A stretch of 15,918 nt of DNA from Actinomycetes bacterium (GTDB taxonomy: Bacteria; Actinomycetota; Acidimicrobiia; Acidimicrobiales; Acidimicrobiaceae), in assembly GCA_021823385.1 (NCBI GenBank), contig JAKAOC010000004.1, positions 1 to 15,918 on the forward strand, given 5' to 3'. The position numbers and the translations under genes were made by a program. Shown here in pieces: positions 6,872 through 12,790 of this stretch. The notes beneath the pieces were generated by a model. It did not search any database. It was not told where the DNA came from and saw only the letters and a program-made list of their open reading frames with translations. Position 1 is the stretch's first letter. Each line of letters opens with the position of its first letter.

Positions 6872-7762
6872 CTATAGCCAGTTCTTAACCGCTCGGCCAA
6901 GTGTTTCACTTACCTCGGCCCGCAACAGCGGCGCCAGGGTCGAGGCCGTGACTTTGCCGGAACTGAAGCAATCGAAGCCGTGAAAACAATTCCAAATACG
7001 GACCAGCCCATCCTCACCGTCTGCCTCGAACATCTTTGCGGCGAGGCGTTGAAAACGATACTGGTACCAGATGTAGTTCAGGGGGCTCATCGGATCGTCG
7101 CCGCCTGCGTAATGAGCTTCAAAATCTTCGAGAGTGCAATAGCCCTCGGCTCGCATTCGGGTGCTGAGGCGCCGACTGCCCGCTCCGACTTTGGAGAGCG
7201 TCTCGAGGGTGTCGAGACTGTCGGGCTGCCTCGTCGCGACAAACGCGTGAAGGGTCAGGTTGGCGAAGATTTCCCCAATCCAGTAGGCGGGCAACCTGAG
7301 ATCGCCGAGTACTTGGAAGGCGTGGCCCAGCTCATGGATTGTGACGAGGTCGAAAAACGGCTGCAAGTCCAAGCCCCCGGTGCCGTTTGGGTACGCAGCG
7401 AGCAATCGCGCATAGCCCCGCGCCGACGCTTCTCGAATGTCCCCTCCGATTGCGATCCAGAATTTGCCACTTCCAGCCGGCATTGTCACAATGCCGGGAC
7501 GGATCTGGCCTTGGTCGGCGTTGAAGTATGGCATCCCGTACGGTTGTCTGCTCTCCCAGTCTCCTTCGTCGGCCACGACGATTGCGATGTCCGGCTCGAT
7601 TGCCGAGAACAGGCCACTCAAGTAGGAATAGGCACTCGCGGCCAGATCGGCCGCTGCACGCGCGCGCACTAGCGACCCATCGCTGTAGTACACCTCGAAC
7701 GGATAGCCGACAAGCCGAGAGAGGTCCGAAACAAACACCACCCACCGAAGGCTAACCGCCAT
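6872..7762 (-). CDS. Putative zinc metalloprotease-like protein (HExxH, gluzincin type), function unknown
   Basis: Seen: 296 residues. TIHELGHAF supplies the zinc ligands His143 and His147 and catalytic Glu144. Sixteen residues after His147 lies Glu164 in YWIGEIFANLTLHAF, a plausible third ligand, which makes this a gluzincin-like peptidase. The N-terminal ~90 residues (VYYSDGSLVRARAA, IAIVVADEGDWE) look like a helix plus beta-strand that often precedes the catalytic domain in peptidase-MA-like families. There is no signal peptide or clear membrane segment, so it is probably cytoplasmic. ATG 7762 has GGAG seven bases upstream. It is the last gene before direct repeat B, oriented with the ATPase-rloB pair but about 1 kb upstream, so it is not obviously co-transcribed. 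I do not recognise a named family. Peptidase activity is inferred from the motif only. Confidence 0.7.
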   Translation of the reverse strand: MAVSLRWVVFVSDLSRLVGYPFEVYYSDGSLVRARAAADLAASAYSYLSGLFSAIEPDIAIVVADEGDWESRQPYGMPYFNADQGQIRPGIVTMPAGSGKFWIAIGGDIREASARGYARLLAAYPNGTGGLDLQPFFDLVTIHELGHAFQVLGDLRLPAYWIGEIFANLTLHAFVATRQPDSLDTLETLSKVGAGSRRLSTRMRAEGYCTLEDFEAHYAGGDDPMSPLNYIWYQYRFQRLAAKMFEADGEDGLVRIWNCFHGFDCFSSGKVTASTLAPLLRAEVSETLGRAVKNWL

Positions 7763-7878
7763 CGGAAGACTCCGGCCCTGCGGCTATCGTCCAGGAACGC
7801 CTTGCGCGCAACACCGTAGCAAACGCCGTCAAATCCGCAAGTCTGCCCGAGCTAGTGGCGTACCGGTTCACAACTTGT

Positions 7879-8235
7879 TCGCCCGCAGGGTTACGGACAC
7901 GTGGAGCGGCTGTGCCTTTGGCGAACCCTCGATGTTGCCGCTACCCGGGAAGAGATCGAAACTCAACGGGACTCAAGCGCTGCCTTTACAGCACAACGGT
8001 GCCCGTCGGTGCCCTTCCCCAGTGGCTCTGATCTGCGACGTTGTCCGAATGAGCTGGTCACAGGGGTGCATTTTCTACGTTCGCAACGTAGAAGTCGGCG
8101 GTTCGAGTCCGCTCACCTCCACTCCAAAAGCCCAGGTCATGCCGTTGATTGCAAGCCCCTACAGGCCAGAGTCCTACGCTCTGTGTGACTCAACGGGACT
8201 CAACTGCGTTCTATGGACGACCGAAGGAGGGTTCT
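7879..8235 (+). repeat. Direct repeat B (~350 bp), att-like, second copy
   Basis: This is the second copy of the block at 2649-3008, in the same orientation. The tRNA part and its right flank are nearly identical to copy A; the left third is more diverged. ACTCAAC/ACTCAAG lies at 7961-7977 and a perfect ACTCAAC pair at 8188-8204, each pair at 10-bp spacing. It marks the right boundary of the putative island. Confidence 0.85.
8075..8121 (+). other. Second 3' portion of a tRNA-Ala(CGC)-like gene
   Basis: It is base-for-base the same as 2849-2895: anticodon stem-loop with CGC, T-arm, acceptor 3' strand and discriminator A. Again no matching 5' acceptor (it would need GGxGGTG) or D-arm is found upstream, so it is a fragment, not a working tRNA. 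Confidence 0.75.
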
Positions 8236-8706
8236 CCGATGCTGAAGCGCGCAGATCGACGTCCACGAGGCCCCTACTCCGCTCAGCCGAACCGGTAAAG
8301 TCTGCTGGCGGCGATCGGGCTCGTTTTCATTCAGCGATCTCCTTGTTGCGGGCGCCGACACGCCGACCCTGGATTCGGGCTTCCCCGAACCATGGTGCCA
8401 GGGTAGATCGTGGTTGCGAGACCGGATCGGGCCACGACTTAACCCATCGGTACCCGAATCGCCGGCGACCGGACCAATTAAAGTCGCAACCGCACGATGT
8501 CAGTTACAGTAGGGGCAGGTGCCGGTATCGTGCGATCGAGGTTCGTCGGGCGGTTCGTGCACGTACAGTCGTTGACGACGAACCGCCGAGGGAGCTGGCA
8601 CCGAAGGCCCGTCGACGGGATCAACTGCAGCGAAGAGGCCGTACTAGCCACGCGCCTCCTGCCGGTGACGCTCACGAAACGAGCGGGCCGCCTGGGCCAT
8701 AGCCGG
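8236..8706. other. Gene-free stretch between repeat B and the IS1595 relic
   Basis: No frame shows a start with a ribosome-binding site or a family motif. The only structure I see is the inverted repeat at 8549-8587. The plus-strand frame entering the transposase relic is open from 8497, but its first ~70 codons do not look like an ISXO2 N-terminus. Confidence 0.35.
8549..8587. repeat. Perfect 10-bp inverted repeat (stem-loop)
   Basis: GGCGGTTCGT at 8549-8558 and ACGAACCGCC at 8578-8587 are exact inverted copies with a 19-base loop. There is no T-run after either side, so a classical terminator is unlikely. It lies upstream of the transposase relic and might be part of the element's end or a binding site. 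Confidence 0.5.
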
Positions 8707-8940
8707 GAACTCGGCGGCCGCGAGCATGGCAAGAAGACACTAATCGTCGTGGCCGTCGAGTTGCACGAGCCGAAGGGGTTCGGGCGGTGTCGGATGCGAG
8801 TCATCCCAGACCCGCCAGCTGACTCGCTGCATCCGCTCGTGCGCAAACACATCGAGTTGCCTGCGCCGGTGATCACCGATGGCTAGCGGAGCTATGCAGG
8901 CATCAAGAGCTTCGGCTACACCCAGGAGCGCCGTAGCCAG
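8707..8940 (+). pseudogene. IS1595-family (ISXO2-like) transposase relic
   Basis: Seen: LGGREHGKKTLIVVAVE, then GFGRCRMRVIPDPPADSLHP, VITDG, an in-frame TAG at 8884-8886, then RSYAGIKSFGYTQERRSQ. Known: ISXO2-like DDE transposases carry GGR-x-G...K-x-L-V-V-VAVE...GR-RMR-I-PD-x-S-x-x-SL and then TDGW-x-x-Y-x-G-L-x-x-x-GY. The amber codon stands exactly where the conserved Trp (TGG) belongs. The N-terminal zinc-ribbon and first catalytic Asp region are not recognisable, and similarity stops near 8940, before the normal C-terminus. It is a dead fragment. Confidence 0.7.
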
Positions 8941-8987
8941 TGCGCCGTCCGCCTCTTCCTGGCGAACCGACGGGTATGCCGGAGCTC

Positions 8988-9539
8988 TCAAGGGGTGGGG
9001 AATTTGGGTAATCGACCCTGAAGAAATTCCATGATTCTCGTCACCGCCTTGTTGGCAAACGAGATCCGGTTATCGATCCTGTCCACGGTAGCACCAGCGG
9101 GAGTTCGATCACCGAGCTTCGTAGCAACGGTGGAGCTGACCCTCGGACCCGGCTCGCCCGCGAACGGGGTTCCCATAATCCTGCCAGGATCGATGCTGGT
9201 GCCCATCATGAATCCGGGAAGCGACCCAACCATCATCGAACCCGGCGCCTTCGCACCGCCCATCATCCAGGTGTAGCCGGATCTGCTCATCACCCATCCG
9301 CTGGAACCTCCCATCATCGAACCCTGGCCGGTCTCAAGCCGGCTCATCATCGACCGGTAGAAGGAGTAGGCCGAAGCGGTGGGGGTGGTTGAGGAGTCAG
9401 ATGAGGCATAGCGCGTGAAGATCAGACCCCCTCCAACACCAGCACCAACGAGGAGCAAACCGGCTGCCAAGGAAGCAAAATACCGGAGCTTCCTGCTTGG
9501 TCGCGTGGCAGCAGCCCGTGTGTTAGCGGAGATGTTCAT
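8988..9539 (-). CDS. Membrane-anchored methionine-rich protein, putative copper-binding
   Basis: Seen: 183 residues from ATG 9539. A basic N-terminus (RPSRKLRY) leads into one hydrophobic helix at about 20-41 (ASLAAGLLLVGAGVGGGLIF), then a Ser/Thr linker and a domain with five Met-Met pairs at 63-64, 74-75, 91-92, 101-102 and 110-111, often as SMMGG or WMMGG. The C-terminal part (PGPRVSSTV, PAGATVDRIDNRISF) is not Met-rich. No Cys is present. Known: clustered methionines bind Cu(I) in extracytoplasmic copper proteins. The protein follows doxX by 16 bases on the same strand and lies in a CsoR-controlled cluster, so a role in copper buffering or delivery outside the membrane is inferred. An earlier ATG at 9590 would overlap doxX by 35 bases; neither start has a strong ribosome-binding site. 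I recognise no named family. Confidence 0.75.
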   Translation of the reverse strand: MNISANTRAAATRPSRKLRYFASLAAGLLLVGAGVGGGLIFTRYASSDSSTTPTASAYSFYRSMMSRLETGQGSMMGGSSGWVMSRSGYTWMMGGAKAPGSMMVGSLPGFMMGTSIDPGRIMGTPFAGEPGPRVSSTVATKLGDRTPAGATVDRIDNRISFANKAVTRIMEFLQGRLPKFPTP

Positions 9540-9555
9540 CGAGTACCGGCACTTT

Positions 9556-10140
9556 CTAGGCGGTCTGGCGCTGTCGGGAGGAAGTGGCATTGATCGCTGG
9601 TGTAGCCGGGCGACGTAGCTCAGCCAGGCGCCACCACCACGTGAAGCGGCGCTCTAGGTAGTAGTCGGCACTGAAACGGGCCGGCCCGGTGTAGTAGCTG
9701 AGCATGAGCAAGCCGGCAAATAACAGTGCGTAGATGATGCCAGTGCCGATATCGGTGGCGCCCGAGGTGTACGGACCCCCAAAGCCCTCGGCCGTCGACC
9801 AGATGAGCAGGCTGAATACGATCGCGGAGAGATAGGTAAGCTTGCGAGCAAACCCCAGGATCAGCGCCACCGCGATCAGTGTCTCGATCACCGCTACCAG
9901 ATAAGCAAAGAACGTCACCATCGGGTGCTGGAGGTCGATCCAGAAGTTGAACCATGGGTGCAACCAGGCGGGCTGGCCCTTGGCGATGCCCATGATCATA
10001 TTCATGTAGTTCAGGCGAAAACCGGGAAGCCACTTGAGTGCGGCATCGACAGCCCACACAACTCCGAAGACGACTCTGAGCGCATCCTTCGGCCACGCGG
10101 CCTCACATCTATTCTCGACGTTGGCGATCGCTTCCACCAT
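9556..10140 (-). CDS. DoxX-family integral membrane protein
   Basis: Seen: 194 residues from ATG 10140, which has AAGGA eight bases upstream. Four hydrophobic helices lie at about 20-38 (ALRVVFGVVWAVDAALKW), 74-95, 101-118 and 132-150. The loop with WLHPWFNFWID before helix 2, ETLIAVALILGFARK in helix 2, and GGPYTSGATDIGTGIIYAL are typical of DoxX/DoxD-like proteins. Known: DoxD is the small subunit of thiosulfate:quinone oxidoreductase in Acidianus, and other DoxX proteins are linked to redox stress and membrane oxidoreductases; most are uncharacterised. It is the first gene of the leftward arm of the CsoR-type divergent promoter, followed by the Met-rich protein, so metal-induced expression is likely. 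It probably acts in the cytoplasmic membrane. Confidence 0.85.
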   Translation of the reverse strand: MVEAIANVENRCEAAWPKDALRVVFGVVWAVDAALKWLPGFRLNYMNMIMGIAKGQPAWLHPWFNFWIDLQHPMVTFFAYLVAVIETLIAVALILGFARKLTYLSAIVFSLLIWSTAEGFGGPYTSGATDIGTGIIYALLFAGLLMLSYYTGPARFSADYYLERRFTWWWRLAELRRPATPAINATSSRQRQTA

Positions 10141-10183
10141 CGTGCCTGTCCTTCCATAGACCCTACTGCGATCTACACCCTTA

Positions 10184-10189
10184 ACGGTA
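10184..10189 (-). promoter_or_regulatory. Candidate -10 hexamer of doxX
   Basis: Minus-strand TACCGT (TANNNT) lies 8 bases outside the left operator arm and mirrors the hexamer at 10272-10277, also 8 bases from its arm. The -35 region would be covered by the operator. It would place the transcript start about 37 bases upstream of ATG 10140. Confidence 0.4.
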
Positions 10190-10197
10190 GCTTGTTG

Positions 10198-10263
10198 TGC
10201 CCCTGGGGGGTAGGGCCATCCGTTGCTTTGCTTGGTGACGAATGGCCCTACCCCCCAGGGGCA
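10198..10263. promoter_or_regulatory. Perfect 22-bp inverted repeat, paired CsoR-type operators between doxX and the csoR operon
   Basis: Arms at 10198-10219 and 10242-10263 are exact inverted copies with a 22-base spacer. Each arm contains a G/C-tract palindrome (CCCCTGGGGGGTAGGG on one strand, TACCCCCCAGGGG on the other). Known: CsoR boxes have TACCCCC-type tracts facing GGGG tracts. The left arm is 57 bases from the doxX start and the right arm 54 bases from the start of the small ORF, so each divergent promoter has its own copy. As RNA it would also form a strong hairpin. Confidence 0.75.
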
Positions 10264-10271
10264 GCCGTGCC

Positions 10272-10277
10272 TAGGCT
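10272..10277 (+). promoter_or_regulatory. Candidate -10 hexamer of the csoR operon
   Basis: TAGGCT (TANNNT) begins 8 bases after the right operator arm, at the mirror position of the doxX hexamer. The -35 zone falls within the operator, which would allow direct repression by CsoR. Confidence 0.4.
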
Positions 10278-10317
10278 GCAACTTGAGGTCGAGCGGCCTC
10301 CAAGGAGGTCGACGAAG

Positions 10318-10545
10318 TTGATATGGCCCTGGCAAACGATAACCCCCTGGCAAGGAGGGCTAACCGGTCTGCCGCCCCTTGCCCTGCTGGCGGTCACCAC
10401 AACATGGGCGTTGTGGTTTCTGTCCGGGCATCCCGGATGCGGAGCGGTCGACCATTCGGAGTCCCAAAGACAGTTCCAATTCTTCCGAAAAGACGAACAT
10501 CTGAACCGCGTCAACCAACACCCCAGCTGCGGAGATCGGCGATGA
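10318..10545 (+). CDS. Small membrane protein preceding csoR (unrecognised)
   Basis: Seen: a 75-residue frame with a TTG start at 10318, nine bases after a perfect AAGGAGG (10302-10308). It ends TGA in an ATGA overlap with csoR. The sequence begins MIWPWQTITPWQ, has one hydrophobic helix LPPLALLAVTTTWALWFLSG at about residues 18-37, then GHPGCGAVDHSES and a basic tail. The two Cys and several His after the helix could bind metal, but this is speculation. The ribosome-binding site, stop-start overlap and mirror-symmetric distance to the operator support a real gene. An ATG at 10323 lies in another frame, which runs into csoR with no stop, so it offers a longer csoR instead. No known family. 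Confidence 0.5.
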   Translation: MIWPWQTITPWQGGLTGLPPLALLAVTTTWALWFLSGHPGCGAVDHSESQRQFQFFRKDEHLNRVNQHPSCGDRR

Positions 10546-10901
10546 CTACTGCGAAGAACCCCACCAGCGCAGTCCACGAATGCAGCCCGCCACCCACGAG
10601 CGCCTCGTCCGACCGCCCAATTCGCGGCTATGCGTCTGGGAAGGACGACTACCTGGCGCGCCTCCGGAAGATCGAAGGACAGGTACGGGGGCTGCAGCGC
10701 ATGATCGAAGACGATCGCTGGTGCCCACATATCGTTACCCAGATCTCCTCGGTTACCGGTGCACTGCAGGAGGTAGCGATAGGCCTACTCAACGATCACA
10801 TCCGCCACTGCGTGATAGACGCTGCCAGAGACTCCGACAGTGGCGGCCAGGACTGCCTCGACGAAGTCGCCTCCACAATCCGCCAGGTGCTCAAGCTTTA
10901 G
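10542..10901 (+). CDS. csoR: CsoR-family copper-sensing repressor
   Basis: Seen: 119 residues from ATG 10542, which has GGAG seven bases upstream. The core YLARLRKIEGQVRGLQRMIE (37-56) is the first helix. Trp60-Cys61, His86 and Cys90 (NDHIRHC) form the Cys-x25-His-x4-Cys triad of Cu(I)-sensing CsoR; the basic residues of helix 2 and the terminal helix (EVASTIRQVLKL) complete the fold. Known: CsoR is an all-alpha tetramer that binds G/C-tract operators and leaves DNA on binding Cu(I). The N-terminal ~28 residues are an extra, probably disordered tail. It overlaps the small ORF by 4 bases and lies downstream of the paired operator, so it very likely controls itself and the divergent doxX arm. 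The conserved His makes nickel or formaldehyde sensing (RcnR/FrmR) less likely. Confidence 0.9.
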   Translation: MTTAKNPTSAVHECSPPPTSASSDRPIRGYASGKDDYLARLRKIEGQVRGLQRMIEDDRWCPHIVTQISSVTGALQEVAIGLLNDHIRHCVIDAARDSDSGGQDCLDEVASTIRQVLKL

Positions 10902-10984
10902 GCGATGACCAGCCCCACTCGTACAGCCGCTTGCGTTGCCTTCGAGCCTCCCAATGTCCGACAGCGCGTTGCGCCTGTATGCAG

Positions 10985-11035
10985 CGGACTTAAATTGGCC
11001 CACCAGTAGCGGAAAAGAATCGACCCACCCTACAA
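10985..11035. mobile_element. IS21-like terminal repeat remnant
   Basis: Two related direct repeats, AATTGGCCCACC at 10993-11004 and AATCGACCCACC at 11018-11029 (10 of 12 bases the same, 25 bases apart), match the style of the multiple terminal repeats found at IS21 ends. A possible istA start follows at 11077 with a good ribosome-binding site. No second end or istB was found. Confidence 0.45.
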
Positions 11036-11076
11036 GCTAGGTTGCACTTTGTAACGTCAAAAACAAAGGAGCAACC

Positions 11077-11490
11077 ATGTTGAAAGGCAGGTCACTAATG
11101 AGATTACACGAACTCGGGAGGCATGGCAGAGACTGCCACGTCTTGGCCACCTGGGCCCTCAACCATGTTCTTGACTGGAATAGGCTTTACGGCAAGGATC
11201 TGCACCCAATCGACGTGAGTCGCTCCACCGCCAGCCAAGGCAGGACCGAGCTTGCCTGCTCGCGGTCCGGCCCTCCGACACCGCTGGCGATCTCGGCCGC
11301 CTTCGTGACCGAGAACTACTCTTCTCTCCCGCCGCTGCAGGAACACCCGCCGTGGCGGCACTTCCCGGCGGACATGCTCCACAAGGAACGAACATCCCAA
11401 CTGGGCACGAAGAACTCTGGACGCGTCGCTGGAGCAGCCCAGAACAATCCAGGAGCGCTCCTAATGGAACTGAGGGCAAGCCACTGGTGA
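11077..11490 (+). pseudogene. Open frame starting like IS21 istA, then unrecognisable
   Basis: Seen: an ATG with AAAGGAG five bases upstream. The first residues, MLKGRSLMRLHELGRHG, resemble the start of IstA transposases (a first helix of the form MRxLHExGxxG before a helix-turn-helix). The rest of the 137-residue frame has no IstA catalytic motifs and an unusual composition. It sits 40 bases after the IS21-like end, which is where istA should start. I read it as a 5' stub of istA fused to unrelated DNA. It could also be an unknown small protein, since the frame is intact and well preceded. Confidence 0.35.
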
Positions 11491-12670
11491 GGCAGGCTTT
11501 CAACCAAGCCACTGGGCGGTGAGTACGTCAGGCTCCGGGCCACTAGCCCTAGCTCTAGAGCGTGCTCCAGTCAGCGACGAGGTAGGCGGAGAAGGCTGCA
11601 GGGGTGTCGTGCCAAGAGCACTAATCCATTAGGTCCTCCTCGCATCCCCAGCCGTTCAAGAAGGTATCGACCGGAGCGTCGTGGCCAGCGATCATGGAGA
11701 ACGCCTGGTCAAGGTATCGGTGGTCCCAGGAACCCGCTAGTCAGATCCCAGGCAAGCATTCCGGGACGTCTGGTCAAGAAGCTCCGTACCGAATGGTTGG
11801 AGACGACGGCGACAGGGTGTTTGCCAAGCGGGCGTCTGGGGAGTGCGCCTGGCGACTCCGGCAGCCACTGACGACAGGAGAATCAGAGCTTAACGAAGGA
11901 CAATGGCCCGACGGAAATCGGCTCCCAGGCGATCGACAGCAGATCGACTTCGAGAGCCTAGACCGAGACCGAAATCGTCCCGATCGCCTTAACCGTATCG
12001 GCTTGGAGGGGCGCAGCGCTATACCCCGTAGCCGGGCGAGTCCAGCCACGGCTTGACCGCTTTGGACTCGTTCTAGGCTAGTGTCACGTTCACGAACGCT
12101 GTGCTGTCGCCGAAAGGTCGAGTGCGGCCCCCAAATTGAGAAGCCCAAAGCCCTTTCTCCAAAGCCGGGCAACGACGCATCCCGGCGCCTCGAGGGATGT
12201 GCACCGGGCGGCGGTAGCTGGGTGCTCGACCGTCGAAATCAGGATACGGCTTCGGCTCGGGGTGAACTGGGCGGCCGCATGCCTGATTGCGATATTGCCT
12301 TGCTTGGTACGGCCGGAGGCGGTCCCCTTGGAAGCGATGCCGGTCGGAGAAATGACCGATTCGGGCGCCGCTTCGATTACGGCGCGGATTCAGCGTCCAA
12401 GCAGAGGAACGCTAAACAGGTTCCTGCGCTCTCCACGCACAAAAGGTTCGCAGTAGCAACTGCAATCAACCCGAGGATCGCTTCACATCCGTTCCCGTCC
12501 CGCGTTTCAACGGCCGAAGCTCGCCAAAACTTTTCAAGTTGCCCGCCTTGAATCTCGCGTCCCAGAGTGGAGCCGACCAGCCGCGAGACGTTGTCGAGCT
12601 TCGAAGCCATTTAGCTGGAGAAATGGTTACCACCAGGTGAGCAGGCAGTAAACTCCCGCTACACTACGAA
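11491..12670. other. Long stretch with no intact gene
   Basis: Both strands were read. Open frames are present but carry no family motif or ribosome-binding site. A minus-strand frame from ATG 12610 (MASKLDNVSRLVGSTLGR) lasts 77 codons without a clear ribosome-binding site. The one protein-like relic is listed separately at 11555-11740. The region is probably decayed accessory DNA between the metal cluster and the sugar operon. Confidence 0.4.
11555..11740 (-). pseudogene. Unrecognised coding relic with one amber codon
   Basis: The minus-strand frame reads LAGSWDHRYLDQAFSMIAGH, then APVDTFLNGWGCEEDLMD, a TAG at 11621-11623, and SWHDTPAAFSAYLVADWSTL before TAG at 11555-11557. The residue mix (Trp, Asp, His, aromatic) is more protein-like than the surrounding shadow frames and continues sensibly past the stop. 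There is a stop directly upstream, so the 5' end is lost. I know no family that fits. Confidence 0.3.
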
Positions 12671-12680
12671 AACGCTTAAC
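12671..12680. promoter_or_regulatory. Upstream LacI-type operator half-site
   Basis: AACGCTTAAC here is the exact inverted copy of GTTAAGCGTT at 12744-12753. CGCTTAAC is one perfect half of a LacI-type palindrome (GTTAAGCGCTTAAC); the other half is degenerate. It lies 38 bases upstream of the -35 box, so DNA looping with the downstream site is possible. Confidence 0.55.
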
Positions 12681-12717
12681 AATACCTGAAGGCTATATTC
12701 CCACTACGTAGCGATTC

Positions 12718-12745
12718 TTGACAACACAACACCGCCTGATATAGT
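12718..12745 (+). promoter_or_regulatory. Strong vegetative promoter of the lacI-GH39 operon
   Basis: TTGACA at 12718-12723 and TATAGT at 12740-12745, with a 16-base spacer, are close to the consensus for the main sigma factor. Transcription would start near 12752, about 40 bases before the GTG start. Confidence 0.8.
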
Positions 12746-12753
12746 TAAGCGTT
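12744..12753. promoter_or_regulatory. LacI-type operator over the -10/start site
   Basis: GTTAAGCGTT overlaps the last two bases of the -10 box and the expected transcript start. It is the inverted copy of 12671-12680. Binding here would block transcription, so the LacI-type protein probably represses its own operon. Confidence 0.6.
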
Positions 12754-12790
12754 ACACATACGTTCAGCTGGAATGCGAGGGGATCTAGGC

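Noticed and set aside
6980..7672. Plus-strand 230-codon open frame
   Set aside because: It is antisense to the HExxH gene, whose motifs and start signal are far better.
8497..8706. N-terminal part of the frame leading into the IS1595 relic as a real transposase start
   Set aside because: It shows no zinc-ribbon or ISXO2 N-terminal motif; similarity begins only at about 8707.
9925..10317. Upstream part of the long plus-strand frame ending at 10545
   Set aside because: It runs antisense to doxX and through the operator; only the part from TTG 10318, which has its own ribosome-binding site, is supported.
11774..12551. Several 100-150 codon frames on both strands
   Set aside because: They overlap each other, lack ribosome-binding sites and show no recognisable motif.
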